Assembly (NCBI GenBank): GCA_021811805.1 | Contig: JAKAQA010000002.1 | Location: 1-57,486 of the forward strand | Reading direction: 5' to 3' | Source of the DNA: a bacterium | GTDB lineage: Bacteria; SZUA-79; Acidulodesulfobacterales; Acidulodesulfobacteraceae | DNA: 57,486 nucleotides | Shown: in pieces, positions 50,214-57,486 of the stretch | Position numbering within the stretch: position 1 is the stretch's first letter | Layout: the number at the start of each line of letters is the position of its first letter | Position numbers and translations under genes: made by a program | Notes under the pieces: generated by a model | What the model was told of the DNA's origin: nothing | Seen by the model: the letters and a program-made list of their open reading frames with translations, nothing else | The model's database searches: none

Positions 50214-53174
50214 TTGAAGAGACAGGATAACTTTATGAGCGGTATCATGGCAAAAATATTGTTATACGGCGGCGGAAACGCCGCAAAAACTCTTATCGGT
50301 ATGTTTCGGGGCGACAAAAACATCGAGATAACAGCTTTAGTTGCCAGAAACTTAGACAAAGAAGGGGCGGTCTTAGCTAAAGAACTAAATATAAAATCTT
50401 TCAAAACTATTAAAGAAGCCAAAGTTCACGGCATAGATTTCAATATAATTTTTAATCTGACGGGCCGGCCGGAAGCGGAATTGCCGGAACTTGTCGAACT
50501 TCACGACACCGGAATAGAAATTATAAATTCTATTAGTTCTAAACTAATTTACGACCTTCTTTACGACAGGCACAAAAACCATATCGACAAAGAAAGCATC
50601 ATTAAGCAGTTAAGAGAGCGGAAAGCATATTTTAAAAACATCCTCGACGATTCGTTCGATATGATTATGGTTACCGACCGCCGCGGTGCAATTACGGAAT
50701 TTAATAAAGGCGGCGAAAATATGCTCGGTTATTCTCGTAAAGAAGTCATGGGAAAGCATGCCTCCGGTTTTTATATCAATCCGGAAGAAAGAGACGATAT
50801 TTTAGAAAAACTTAAAATAGACAAATTCGTCGCAAATTACGAAACGCTCCTCAGGAAAAAAGACGGCAGTCCGGTGGATATATCTCTTACTATATCCCGC
50901 ATCATGGATAAAAACGGCGATATAATAGGAACTATCGGTATTTCAAAAGATATTACGGATAAAAAGTTTCAGGAAAAGAGGCTTAAAGAACTTAACGAGA
51001 ACCTCGAAAATAAGGTCATCGAAAGGACGAAACAGCTTGAGGAAATCAATAAGGAACTGGCAAGGGCAAACGAGTTAAAATCGAAATTTATCGCAAATAT
51101 GTCCCATGAACTGAGGACGCCGCTTAATGCGATTATAGGCTATTCCGACCTTCTGAACGATTCTCCCGATTTAAGCGCAAAGCATAAAAAATATACCGGC
51201 AATATATTGGTATCGGGCAAACATCTTCTCCAGCTTATTAACAATATACTCGACATATCCAAAATAGAAGCGGGGATGTTCTCCCTCGAATATTCGGTGT
51301 TTTCCATTAAAGAAGCCATAGACGAAGCTATCGTCGTTTTAAGATCGCTTGCCGGAAAAAAGAATCTTGCCATAACGGTAGATTATAAATGTTCGGACGG
51401 CTATAAACTTTATTCCGACAGAGTTAAATTTAAGCAGATAATATACAACCTGTTAAGCAACGCCATCAAATTTTCTTTTGAAAATACGGAAATCAAAGTC
51501 GTATGCAAAAATATCCCCCTTTCTTTAGACATTAAAACCAAATTTAATTTCAATTTTAAAAAGTACGGTAAGCCGCACGGTAAAATGTTCGAATATATAC
51601 AGATAGACGTTATAAACAGGGGCATCGGCATAGACGACAATTTTAAAAATAAAATATTCGAGGAGTTTACGCAGGCGGACAATAATTATTCGAGACAGTA
51701 CGAAGGAACCGGCCTGGGACTCGCCCTTACCAAAAAAATAGTAGAACTTCACGGCGGGCATATAGATTTCGAATCGGTTAAAAACGATTTTACGGATTTT
51801 ACGTTCATTCTTCCTAATCCCCTCGAAACGGAGGTATCGGCTATAAGCGCCGAAGACGCCGAAAAAACTTTGATAACCGTAGATGCAAAAACCTTTTTCA
51901 GGGACAATAACGTAAAAAGAAATAAGCCTCTCGTTTTAGTAGCCGAAGACGATAGGCCGACTTCCGAAATATTTACGATAAATTTAGTAAATTCGGGATA
52001 TTCGGTCGCCCATGCGTACGACGGCATCGAAACGGTTGAAAAAGCCAAAAGTCTAAAGCCGTTCGCTATTCTTTTAGATATAATGCTTCCCAGAAAAGAC
52101 GGCTGGGAAGTTTTGAACGATTTAAAATCCGATAAAGATACAAAAAACATACCCGTAATTATTACGAGCATTATAGATAATAAAGATTTAGGATTTGCGC
52201 TTGGGGCGACGGATTATCTTATAAAGCCTATCGACAAAGAGACCCTTATCCATACATTGTCGCAGTTCACTCTTACATCTAAAAGGAAAAGAAGGCAGGT
52301 AAATATCTTATTAGTGGACGACGACCCCGTCATTCATAAAACGATAGAAAAACTGCTTGTCGGGGAGGGCTTTAATTTAGTCCACGCTTACAGCGGCGAA
52401 GAAGGGCTTAGAATGGCGATAGAACTTAAGCCCGACTTAATACTGCTGGATTTAATCATGCCGGACATAGACGGATTCGAGGTGGCGGAAAATATCAAAA
52501 AACACCCTATATCAGCCCAGATACCTATATTTATAATAACATCTAAAGATTTGACGGTGGAAGAAAGATTGAGGCTTTCCGGCAACATAGAAAGGATAAT
52601 CGGCAAAAAATCGTTTTCTGCCGAAGAACTCAGCCGCTCTATAAGGGAGCTCGAACTTATATATCCTCAAAAAGCCGGTTTGTTCGACGAAATTACGGGG
52701 CTTTTAGACCATAACTATTTTAACATAAGGCTCGCGCAGGAGATTAACAGAGCTAAAAGATACAATATCGTTTTCAGCGTGGTCTTTATGGACATCGACA
52801 ATTTTAAAGAATACTGCGATTTGGTGGGAAATTTTCATTCCGACATAGCCCTTAAAAAAATATCGGAAATGCTTAAAAAAATGTTGAGGGGTTCGGACGT
52901 AGTAGTCAGGTTCGGCTACGACGAATTTGCCATTATACTTAACAATACTTTAAAAGAAGCGGCGGCTTTCGTAGCAAGCAGGTTCTGCTCTGTCGTCAGG
53001 GATTATCCTTTTTATAAAGAAGAAGAAATGAAATCTAAAAAATTAACCGCCTCTTTTATAGTCGCTTCCTTTCCTCAAGACGGCGAAACTCCGGAGGAAC
53101 TGATTTCCAAAATATACAACAGGCTGTGCGACGTTAAGAATTCGGGGGGAAATGCCGTAGCCGAAATAAGCTGA
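50214..53174 (+). CDS. Hybrid histidine kinase: Rossmann-like / PAS / HisKA-HATPase / REC / REC / GGDEF-like
   Basis: 986 aa. Domains in order: a Rossmann-like fold at about residues 13-120 (AKILLYGGGNAAKTLIGMFRGDKNIEITALVARNLDKEGAVLAKELNIK), PAS at 135-255, coiled coil, HisKA with MSHELRTPLNAIIGYS (about 310), HATPase with NAIKF, GIGIDD and EGTGLGLAL. Then REC1 (LVLVAEDDRPTSEI... LLDIMLPRKDGWE), REC2 (ILLVDDDPVIHKT... LLDLIMPDIDGFE), and a C-terminal GGDEF-like domain with GYDEF (FRFGYDEFAI region), which may still be active. A similar N-terminal NAD-binding-like domain is known on some deltaproteobacterial kinases. Alternative Mets at residues 8 and 12. No membrane segment: cytoplasmic. Confidence 0.88.
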   Translation: MKRQDNFMSGIMAKILLYGGGNAAKTLIGMFRGDKNIEITALVARNLDKEGAVLAKELNIKSFKTIKEAKVHGIDFNIIFNLTGRPEAELPELVELHDTGIEIINSISSKLIYDLLYDRHKNHIDKESIIKQLRERKAYFKNILDDSFDMIMVTDRRGAITEFNKGGENMLGYSRKEVMGKHASGFYINPEERDDILEKLKIDKFVANYETLLRKKDGSPVDISLTISRIMDKNGDIIGTIGISKDITDKKFQEKRLKELNENLENKVIERTKQLEEINKELARANELKSKFIANMSHELRTPLNAIIGYSDLLNDSPDLSAKHKKYTGNILVSGKHLLQLINNILDISKIEAGMFSLEYSVFSIKEAIDEAIVVLRSLAGKKNLAITVDYKCSDGYKLYSDRVKFKQIIYNLLSNAIKFSFENTEIKVVCKNIPLSLDIKTKFNFNFKKYGKPHGKMFEYIQIDVINRGIGIDDNFKNKIFEEFTQADNNYSRQYEGTGLGLALTKKIVELHGGHIDFESVKNDFTDFTFILPNPLETEVSAISAEDAEKTLITVDAKTFFRDNNVKRNKPLVLVAEDDRPTSEIFTINLVNSGYSVAHAYDGIETVEKAKSLKPFAILLDIMLPRKDGWEVLNDLKSDKDTKNIPVIITSIIDNKDLGFALGATDYLIKPIDKETLIHTLSQFTLTSKRKRRQVNILLVDDDPVIHKTIEKLLVGEGFNLVHAYSGEEGLRMAIELKPDLILLDLIMPDIDGFEVAENIKKHPISAQIPIFIITSKDLTVEERLRLSGNIERIIGKKSFSAEELSRSIRELELIYPQKAGLFDEITGLLDHNYFNIRLAQEINRAKRYNIVFSVVFMDIDNFKEYCDLVGNFHSDIALKKISEMLKKMLRGSDVVVRFGYDEFAIILNNTLKEAAAFVASRFCSVVRDYPFYKEEEMKSKKLTASFIVASFPQDGETPEELISKIYNRLCDVKNSGGNAVAEIS

Positions 53175-53208
53175 TTAAATAAATTAACGAAAAATCAAAT
53201 TAATTAAC

Positions 53209-53586
53209 ATGCGCCATAAAATTCTTATAGTAGAAGACAACGCTATAAATCTTGATTTAATTATAGCTATGCTGGAGCCGTTCGATTTAGATATAATAAC
53301 GGCGGAAGACGGTTACAAGGCGCTGAAAAAAACGAACGAGAATCCCGATATTTCTCTGATACTGCTTGATATAGGACTTCCGGGGATAGATGGGATAGAA
53401 GTGTTCAGAAGGCTGAAATTCATAAATGCGTCTAAAGATATTCCGGTCGTCGCGGTTACCGCCCACGCCATGGCAGGCAACAAAGAGTATCTTATGTCTT
53501 TAGGCTTTAACGATTTCGTCGCAAAACCGATAGATAAAAACATACTCTACGAAAAAATAAGGGAATATTTAAAACTTGACCGATAA
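53209..53586 (+). CDS. DivK-like single-domain response regulator
   Basis: 125 aa: KILIVEDNAINLDLIIAMLEPFDLDIITAEDGYKALKK, acceptor in LILLDIGLPGIDGIEVFRRLKF, and VAVTAHAMAGNKEYLMSLGFNDFVAKPIDKNILYEKIREYL. This is the classic DivK/hybrid-kinase receiver type. It lies 34 bases after the hybrid kinase and its end overlaps the thioesterase gene by 11 bases. Probably a phosphorelay output of the kinase. Confidence 0.9.
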   Translation: MRHKILIVEDNAINLDLIIAMLEPFDLDIITAEDGYKALKKTNENPDISLILLDIGLPGIDGIEVFRRLKFINASKDIPVVAVTAHAMAGNKEYLMSLGFNDFVAKPIDKNILYEKIREYLKLDR

Positions 53587-54013
53587 CTTTAAATTCTATA
53601 CGGAGCTGAAGGTTAGGTACGAAGAGACCGATGCTATGTCCGTCGTTTATTACGGCAAATATTTCGTTTTTTTCGAAGTGGCTAGAACCGAGTATCTTAA
53701 AAATATAGGCTATAATTATACCGATATAGAGAAAGAAGGCTTTTACTTCGTAGTAGCCGAGTCGAACTGTAAATATTTCAATCCCGCAAGATATGACGAC
53801 GATTTGAAAATATTTACAAAAGTAGAATATATAAAAAATTCCAGTTTTAATTTCGTTTATGATATAGTAAAAACCGCCGAAAACGAAACCGTTCCGGACG
53901 TAAAAATCGCCTCCGGCGGTACGGTTCTCGTCTGCGTCGATAATACCGACTTCAAGCCCCGCCGCATCCCCGAATATTTAAGGAAAGCCGTTCAGGATTT
54001 CGAAAGATTTTAA
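53576..54013 (+). CDS. YbgC/4HBT-type acyl-CoA thioesterase
   Basis: 145 aa from a TTG start at 53576 that overlaps the preceding gene. No ATG exists before the catalytic motif, so a TTG or similar start is needed. Hotdog-fold motif VRYEETDAMSVVYYGKYFVFFEVARTEYLKNIGYNYTDIEKEGFYFVVAESNCKYFNPARYDDDLKI is typical of YbgC-like thioesterases (catalytic Asp in ETDAMSVVYYG). It hydrolyses acyl-CoA thioesters; the substrate is unknown. The last chromosomal-looking gene before the T4SS group. Confidence 0.88.
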   Translation: MTDNFKFYTELKVRYEETDAMSVVYYGKYFVFFEVARTEYLKNIGYNYTDIEKEGFYFVVAESNCKYFNPARYDDDLKIFTKVEYIKNSSFNFVYDIVKTAENETVPDVKIASGGTVLVCVDNTDFKPRRIPEYLRKAVQDFERF

Positions 54014-54230
54014 ATAAGCTGCCCCTTTTTTCTTTCTTCATTTCTTCATTTTCCGCTTCCAACTGATATAACCCCAAACTAAATAGAGTATTACGGGCAT
54101 TTTGTAACGTAAACGCAACAAAAATTTAACCTGTTCTTAACAATTCCTTCATAATACCGAAACATTAAAATGATATAAATATTATTAACGCAAATTTAAT
54201 TTAATTTTATTTATACCGCAGGAGGAAAAA

Positions 54231-54743
54231 ATGTTAAACGAAGCAAAGGTTAAAATTTTCTATTGCTTAGCCGCGATTAACGGTTGTTCGCTCAAAATTG
54301 CCGCCGGAATTCAGGCTGAAATTTACGCCGAAGATTTTCGTTTTAAAAAATCCCGGAAAAATCTCAAAAAGATTTTATTATCGGCTTTTGTTTTCGGTTC
54401 TATTTTATCAGTAGGCCGATATGCGTTTGCCGTTATAAATTTAAATCAGGGGTCTCTGGGCATAGGGGCATCCGGAATTTTAAACGAGGCGGCCACATGG
54501 ATATGCTACAGGCTTGCTCCGGCTACCCTGACTATAGGCCTCGTCAAAGGATTTTACGATATAAAACAGCATAAGCCGGATGCGGCAAGAAAAGCGTTTA
54601 TAACCGCCGCCGCAGGAACGGGAGTTATGCTTGCTCCTACTATAACCGGGGCGATACTCGGAATAGTCCAGAACGCGGGAGGCGCCGCCGGAGGAATTAA
54701 TATGGGAGGCGGAAACGGCGCTACTATCGTAGGGCAGCCGTAA
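54231..54743 (+). CDS. VirB2/TrbC-like pilin subunit
   Basis: 170 aa. A strong ribosome site (GGAGG) supports the ATG, which leaves about 45 polar residues before a signal-like hydrophobic stretch (KKILLSAFVFGSILSVGRYAFA). Two further hydrophobic segments follow: WICYRLAPATLTIGLVKGFYDI and AFITAAAGTGVMLAPTITGAILGIVQNAGGAAGG. Signal plus two helices is the VirB2/TrbC pilin layout. Sequence similarity is weak; the VirB3-like and VirB4-like genes downstream make the call plausible. The 217-base gap before it is AT-rich with no clear promoter. Confidence 0.6.
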   Translation: MLNEAKVKIFYCLAAINGCSLKIAAGIQAEIYAEDFRFKKSRKNLKKILLSAFVFGSILSVGRYAFAVINLNQGSLGIGASGILNEAATWICYRLAPATLTIGLVKGFYDIKQHKPDAARKAFITAAAGTGVMLAPTITGAILGIVQNAGGAAGGINMGGGNGATIVGQP

Positions 54744-54776
54744 TATGCAACCTTAAATCAACGTTAAAATTTTTTT

Positions 54777-55127
54777 ATGAAAGAACAAAATCAAAATAAT
54801 CAAAATAATAATAAAACCGGCGGCGGCAACGGCGGTTATGCTGAATTTAAAATTTATAGCGGCATATACGGCAAAGTAACGAGGTTCGGATTAGAAATTT
54901 ACGACTGGGGACTTTTTATATTTCTTACTATGCTTTCTATCCTTTTATTGAAAAAAATTATTATTATCGCAATATTATCAGATGCCGCCGTTTTAATTTT
55001 CTTAAAAAAATATAAAAAGGATAAGCCGGATTTTTATACAAGTTCGTTGCTGTCTTTTATATTTGCTAAAAAAGAGCTTTATGTTTTAGACCCGGAGCAG
55101 GATAAAAAATTTGATTTATTAGATTAA
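54777..55127 (+). CDS. VirB3/TraL-like T4SS membrane protein
   Basis: 116 aa. A polar Asn/Gly-rich start (EQNQNNQNNNKTGGGNGG), the motif IYSGIYGKVTRFGLEIYDWGLFIF, then two close membrane segments (LFIFLTMLSILLLKKIIIIAILSDAAVLIFL) and FYTSSLLSFIFAKKELYVLDPEQ. The pattern of a short basic/aromatic start followed by a helical hairpin fits VirB3 and F-type TraL, inner-membrane proteins beside VirB4. Between the pilin-like gene and the ATPase, the usual order. Confidence 0.7.
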   Translation: MKEQNQNNQNNNKTGGGNGGYAEFKIYSGIYGKVTRFGLEIYDWGLFIFLTMLSILLLKKIIIIAILSDAAVLIFLKKYKKDKPDFYTSSLLSFIFAKKELYVLDPEQDKKFDLLD

Positions 55128-55139
55128 TTAATTTAATTT

Positions 55140-57486
55140 ATGTTTTTAAATTCGGTATTAAAAAAAATAGATACGGACGCTTCTTTAAATCATTACGTCA
55201 ATCTTTTGTCCGTAAACGACGGCATAGCCGCGGGGATAGACGGGTCGTTTACTATTGGCTTCTCGGTCAGAGGTTTCGATTATTATCTCGCCGGAAACGA
55301 AATTATCAACGACGCGGCATACGTAAACGACCTTCTGCTGAATCTGCTGGACGAAAATATAAACCTTCAATGGGTTTATAAAATAGAAGACAGAAACGAG
55401 CGTTTTATTTCCGATTACGAAACGTTTTCGACGCCCCCGGAAGATTTTAAATATATTAAAGAAAATAAAATTAAACATTTAAAGTCAAAACCAATCAAAA
55501 ATATTAAGATATATCTGTTTTGTTCTTTTAACGGCTTGAATCTGCATGCAAAAGAGGAAAGAATAAATATTCTGCCTAAAGTTTTTGATTACGCCTCAGG
55601 CCTGTTTAAATTTAAATTTGCCGGAGCGGTTAATTCAGTTTCGAGAAATAATGCCCTTGCCGATAAAAAGTTCATAGAAAAAAAATTAATGAATATAGAA
55701 AATAATCTGAGCTTTATATCCTCAAGATTAGATATAGGCTTGAGGAGGATGGGAAATCAGGAGCTCGTGGATTATTTTTATGCCGAATTGAATCCATCCA
55801 GGTCTCTAAGCATTAAAGCGCCGTTGTGGGAAAGTATGCTCGACGATTCCACTTTCAGGAGCCAGCTCATATATTCCTGCGCGGAAATTAAAAGAGATTT
55901 TTTTTATATCGACGGATACTATTATAAATTTATAAATATGCACAGGCTTCCGTCGCGCGCCGATTCTTTCGGAATAACTTCCATTTTGAATATCGGCGGT
56001 TCCGCGGGAAATTTTTTCCCTTACGATATTTCCGTCGCCTTCAATATTCCCGGACAGGAAAAAACAATAGAAAAAATACAAACCGACAGAAATATAAAGG
56101 CAAGCCTGACCGAAGCCGTGGGCGGCGGATATACCGATTATAAAGGGGCGAATATTACCGAACAGTTGGACGAATTTTTAAAATCCGTTTCTAAACTTCA
56201 AAAGAAAGTAGTGGAGTTTTCGCTATGCGCAAGGATTAAATCTAAAAATTTAGACGAACTCGGTTCTATGGCGGTAAAACTTCTCGAATCGTTCAAGAAC
56301 TATAACGGAATGGAAGGAATAATAGACAATATGGAGCACCATAATCTTTTTCTTTCTTTTCTCCCCGGACAGTCCCGTTTTAACAGGCGGTTTAAGACAT
56401 CTATTTCTTCTTCGGCGGCGGCGTTTTTTCCGCTTAACGAGGGTTTTGCCGGAACCGAAAACTGCGCCGTTCCTTTGATAAACGACAGGGGGGAGGCCGT
56501 AAAATTAGACCTTTACAACAACCGTTTGCCGTCAAAGCACGGAATAGTCTTCGGAAAGACGAGAAGCGGAAAGGGATTTATGCTTAACGGATTTTTAAGC
56601 AATTTTTATATATCGGGAGATAATTATCATATTATAGGCGTGGATATAGGAGGAACTTACAAAAAGTTCTGCAAAATATTTAAAGGCGATTATATAGAAA
56701 TAGATTTAGACGGAAGCTACTCCATAAATCCGTTTCCTCCCAAAAAATACGCCGTTAAGGAGATTAACGGCGAAGAGGCGTTCGACCCGGATATTATGGT
56801 GTTTTTGACCGGAATAATCGGGCTGATGGCGGAACCGGAAAAAAATTTATCGCCGAACGATAAAACTATCATAACGCGGGCCGTTCAGGCGGCATACGAC
56901 GGGATAGCAGATATGGACGATATGCCGGTAATATCCGATATTAACAACATTTTGTTCGATTACGGGGAGGCAAGGGACGTTTTCGATAAAAAAAGGGCTA
57001 TGGAAATGGGAAAAAATTTATTTCAGTGGACGGATATTTCTTCCCCTTACGGAATGCTTATTAACAGAAAAAAGGGAATAAATATAGATAATAAAATAGT
57101 AATATTCGACCTTCAAAAGCTAAAAGGGCATGAAGACCTTCAAAAAGTCGTTTTTGCAATAATAAAAAATATATCTTTTAAAAAAATGTACGATAAATCG
57201 GCAAAAGTCTTTTTCTTTTACGACGAATGCTGGGAATTTATGAGCGACCCGAAAATTTCGGAACTGATAATGCACCTTTATAAAACTTCGGCGAAATGGG
57301 GTTCTATGGTATGGAGCATTACCCAGGAGCCTGGAGACCTTTTAAAAGCCGGAAATATCGGCAAAAGCATTATAGAAAATTCATCCGTAAAGATATTCTG
57401 CCAGCTTGACGGCGGCGTTTCGGCGGAAGATTTAAAATTATGCGGCCTCAATGAAAAAGAGATGAATATAGTAAAAAATCTTAAAG
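55140..57486 (+). CDS. VirB4/TraC-family T4SS ATPase (3' end beyond window)
   Basis: Absent from the ORF track because it runs off the edge. ATG 55140, 782 codons open to the end. The N-terminal half resembles the TraC/VirB4 regulatory domain. The ATPase part has Walker A GIVFGKTRSGKGFMLNG and Walker B VFFFYDECWEFM, plus IGVDIGGTYKKFCKIFKGDYIEIDLDGSYSINPF and WGSMVWSITQEPGDLL. The residue after the Walker A Lys is Gly rather than Ser/Thr (GSGKG type), which is unusual. It powers pilus or DNA/protein transfer. Twelve bases after the virB3-like gene. Confidence 0.86.
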   Translation, partial: MFLNSVLKKIDTDASLNHYVNLLSVNDGIAAGIDGSFTIGFSVRGFDYYLAGNEIINDAAYVNDLLLNLLDENINLQWVYKIEDRNERFISDYETFSTPPEDFKYIKENKIKHLKSKPIKNIKIYLFCSFNGLNLHAKEERINILPKVFDYASGLFKFKFAGAVNSVSRNNALADKKFIEKKLMNIENNLSFISSRLDIGLRRMGNQELVDYFYAELNPSRSLSIKAPLWESMLDDSTFRSQLIYSCAEIKRDFFYIDGYYYKFINMHRLPSRADSFGITSILNIGGSAGNFFPYDISVAFNIPGQEKTIEKIQTDRNIKASLTEAVGGGYTDYKGANITEQLDEFLKSVSKLQKKVVEFSLCARIKSKNLDELGSMAVKLLESFKNYNGMEGIIDNMEHHNLFLSFLPGQSRFNRRFKTSISSSAAAFFPLNEGFAGTENCAVPLINDRGEAVKLDLYNNRLPSKHGIVFGKTRSGKGFMLNGFLSNFYISGDNYHIIGVDIGGTYKKFCKIFKGDYIEIDLDGSYSINPFPPKKYAVKEINGEEAFDPDIMVFLTGIIGLMAEPEKNLSPNDKTIITRAVQAAYDGIADMDDMPVISDINNILFDYGEARDVFDKKRAMEMGKNLFQWTDISSPYGMLINRKKGINIDNKIVIFDLQKLKGHEDLQKVVFAIIKNISFKKMYDKSAKVFFFYDECWEFMSDPKISELIMHLYKTSAKWGSMVWSITQEPGDLLKAGNIGKSIIENSSVKIFCQLDGGVSAEDLKLCGLNEKEMNIVKNLK

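Noticed and set aside
55185-56081. Minus-strand ORFs 55185-55478 and 55806-56081
   Set aside because: Antisense to the virB4-like gene, which is open for 782 codons.
1-57486. CRISPR arrays, tRNA or rRNA genes
   Set aside because: No regular direct repeats with spacers and no cloverleaf or rRNA-like conserved stretch was noticed by eye; a tRNAscan/Infernal run would be decisive.

Overview
This window is almost entirely one large flagellar and chemotaxis locus. It is gene-dense, of moderate-to-low G+C, and ends at its right edge in the start of a type IV secretion (T4SS) gene set. Several features fit a deltaproteobacterial / Desulfobacterota-type genome: FlrC-like sigma-54 control, FlhF/FlhG, a FlgJ fused to a GH23-type transglycosylase, MotE, a stand-alone FlhB C-terminal homologue (FlhX), ParC/ParP, FliW/CsrA and futalosine-pathway MqnC. 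The lineage assignment is inference from gene content only. No rRNA, tRNA or CRISPR array was seen. No gene-free stretch exceeds 300 bases; the largest (38247-38508) is filled mainly by a MITE-like repeat.

Layout. (1) 1-2074: a PAS sensor kinase (truncated at the left edge, minus strand) divergent from a sigma-54-dependent response regulator. (2) 2099-7783: a perfect sigma-54 promoter, then flgD, flgE, fliK, fliJ and motE. (3) 7897-19126: a second sigma-54 promoter, then fliL-fliM-fliN-fliO-fliP-fliQ-fliR-flhB-flhA-flhF-flhG-fliA, densely packed with several overlaps. (4) 19119-28306: a HEAT-repeat-like gene, cheR, two cheY-like genes, cheA, cheB, cheW, then a ParC-like ATPase and a ParP-like CheW protein. 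(5) 28317-29807: a small acidic protein, a FliK-like protein and FlhX, converging on a minus-strand PilZ gene and a DsrE-like gene. (6) 31028-40315: a third sigma-54 promoter, then flgF, flgG, flgA, flgH, flgI, flgM, flgN, flgK, flgL, csrA and fliW. (7) 40329-43980: a c-di-GMP-related group (GGDEF, HDOD, a small associated protein, an unknown, and a PilZ protein). (8) motB/motA (minus) divergent from flgJ-SLT and fliI. (9) 47998-54013: a MITE, mqnC, a dksA-family gene, then a response regulator / large hybrid kinase / response regulator set and a thioesterase. (10) 54231-57486: virB2-like, virB3-like and a virB4/traC ATPase running off the right edge.

How it works together. The regulator at 587 is the natural activator for the three -24/-12 promoters, which drive rod, hook and export genes. 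FliA and FlgM form the late checkpoint. FlhF/FlhG would set flagellar position and number, and ParC/ParP would place the chemotaxis array, so a polar flagellum is likely. Two PilZ proteins and a GGDEF protein suggest c-di-GMP input to the motor. Missing from the window are flagellin, cap, fliE/F/G/H, flgB/C, receptors (MCPs), and any CheZ, CheC, CheX or CheD.

The best candidates for something under-described are the small protein / FliK-like / FlhX module, the HEAT gene between fliA and cheR, the kinase with an N-terminal Rossmann-like domain, and the MITEs whose arm hairpins keep their fold while changing sequence.
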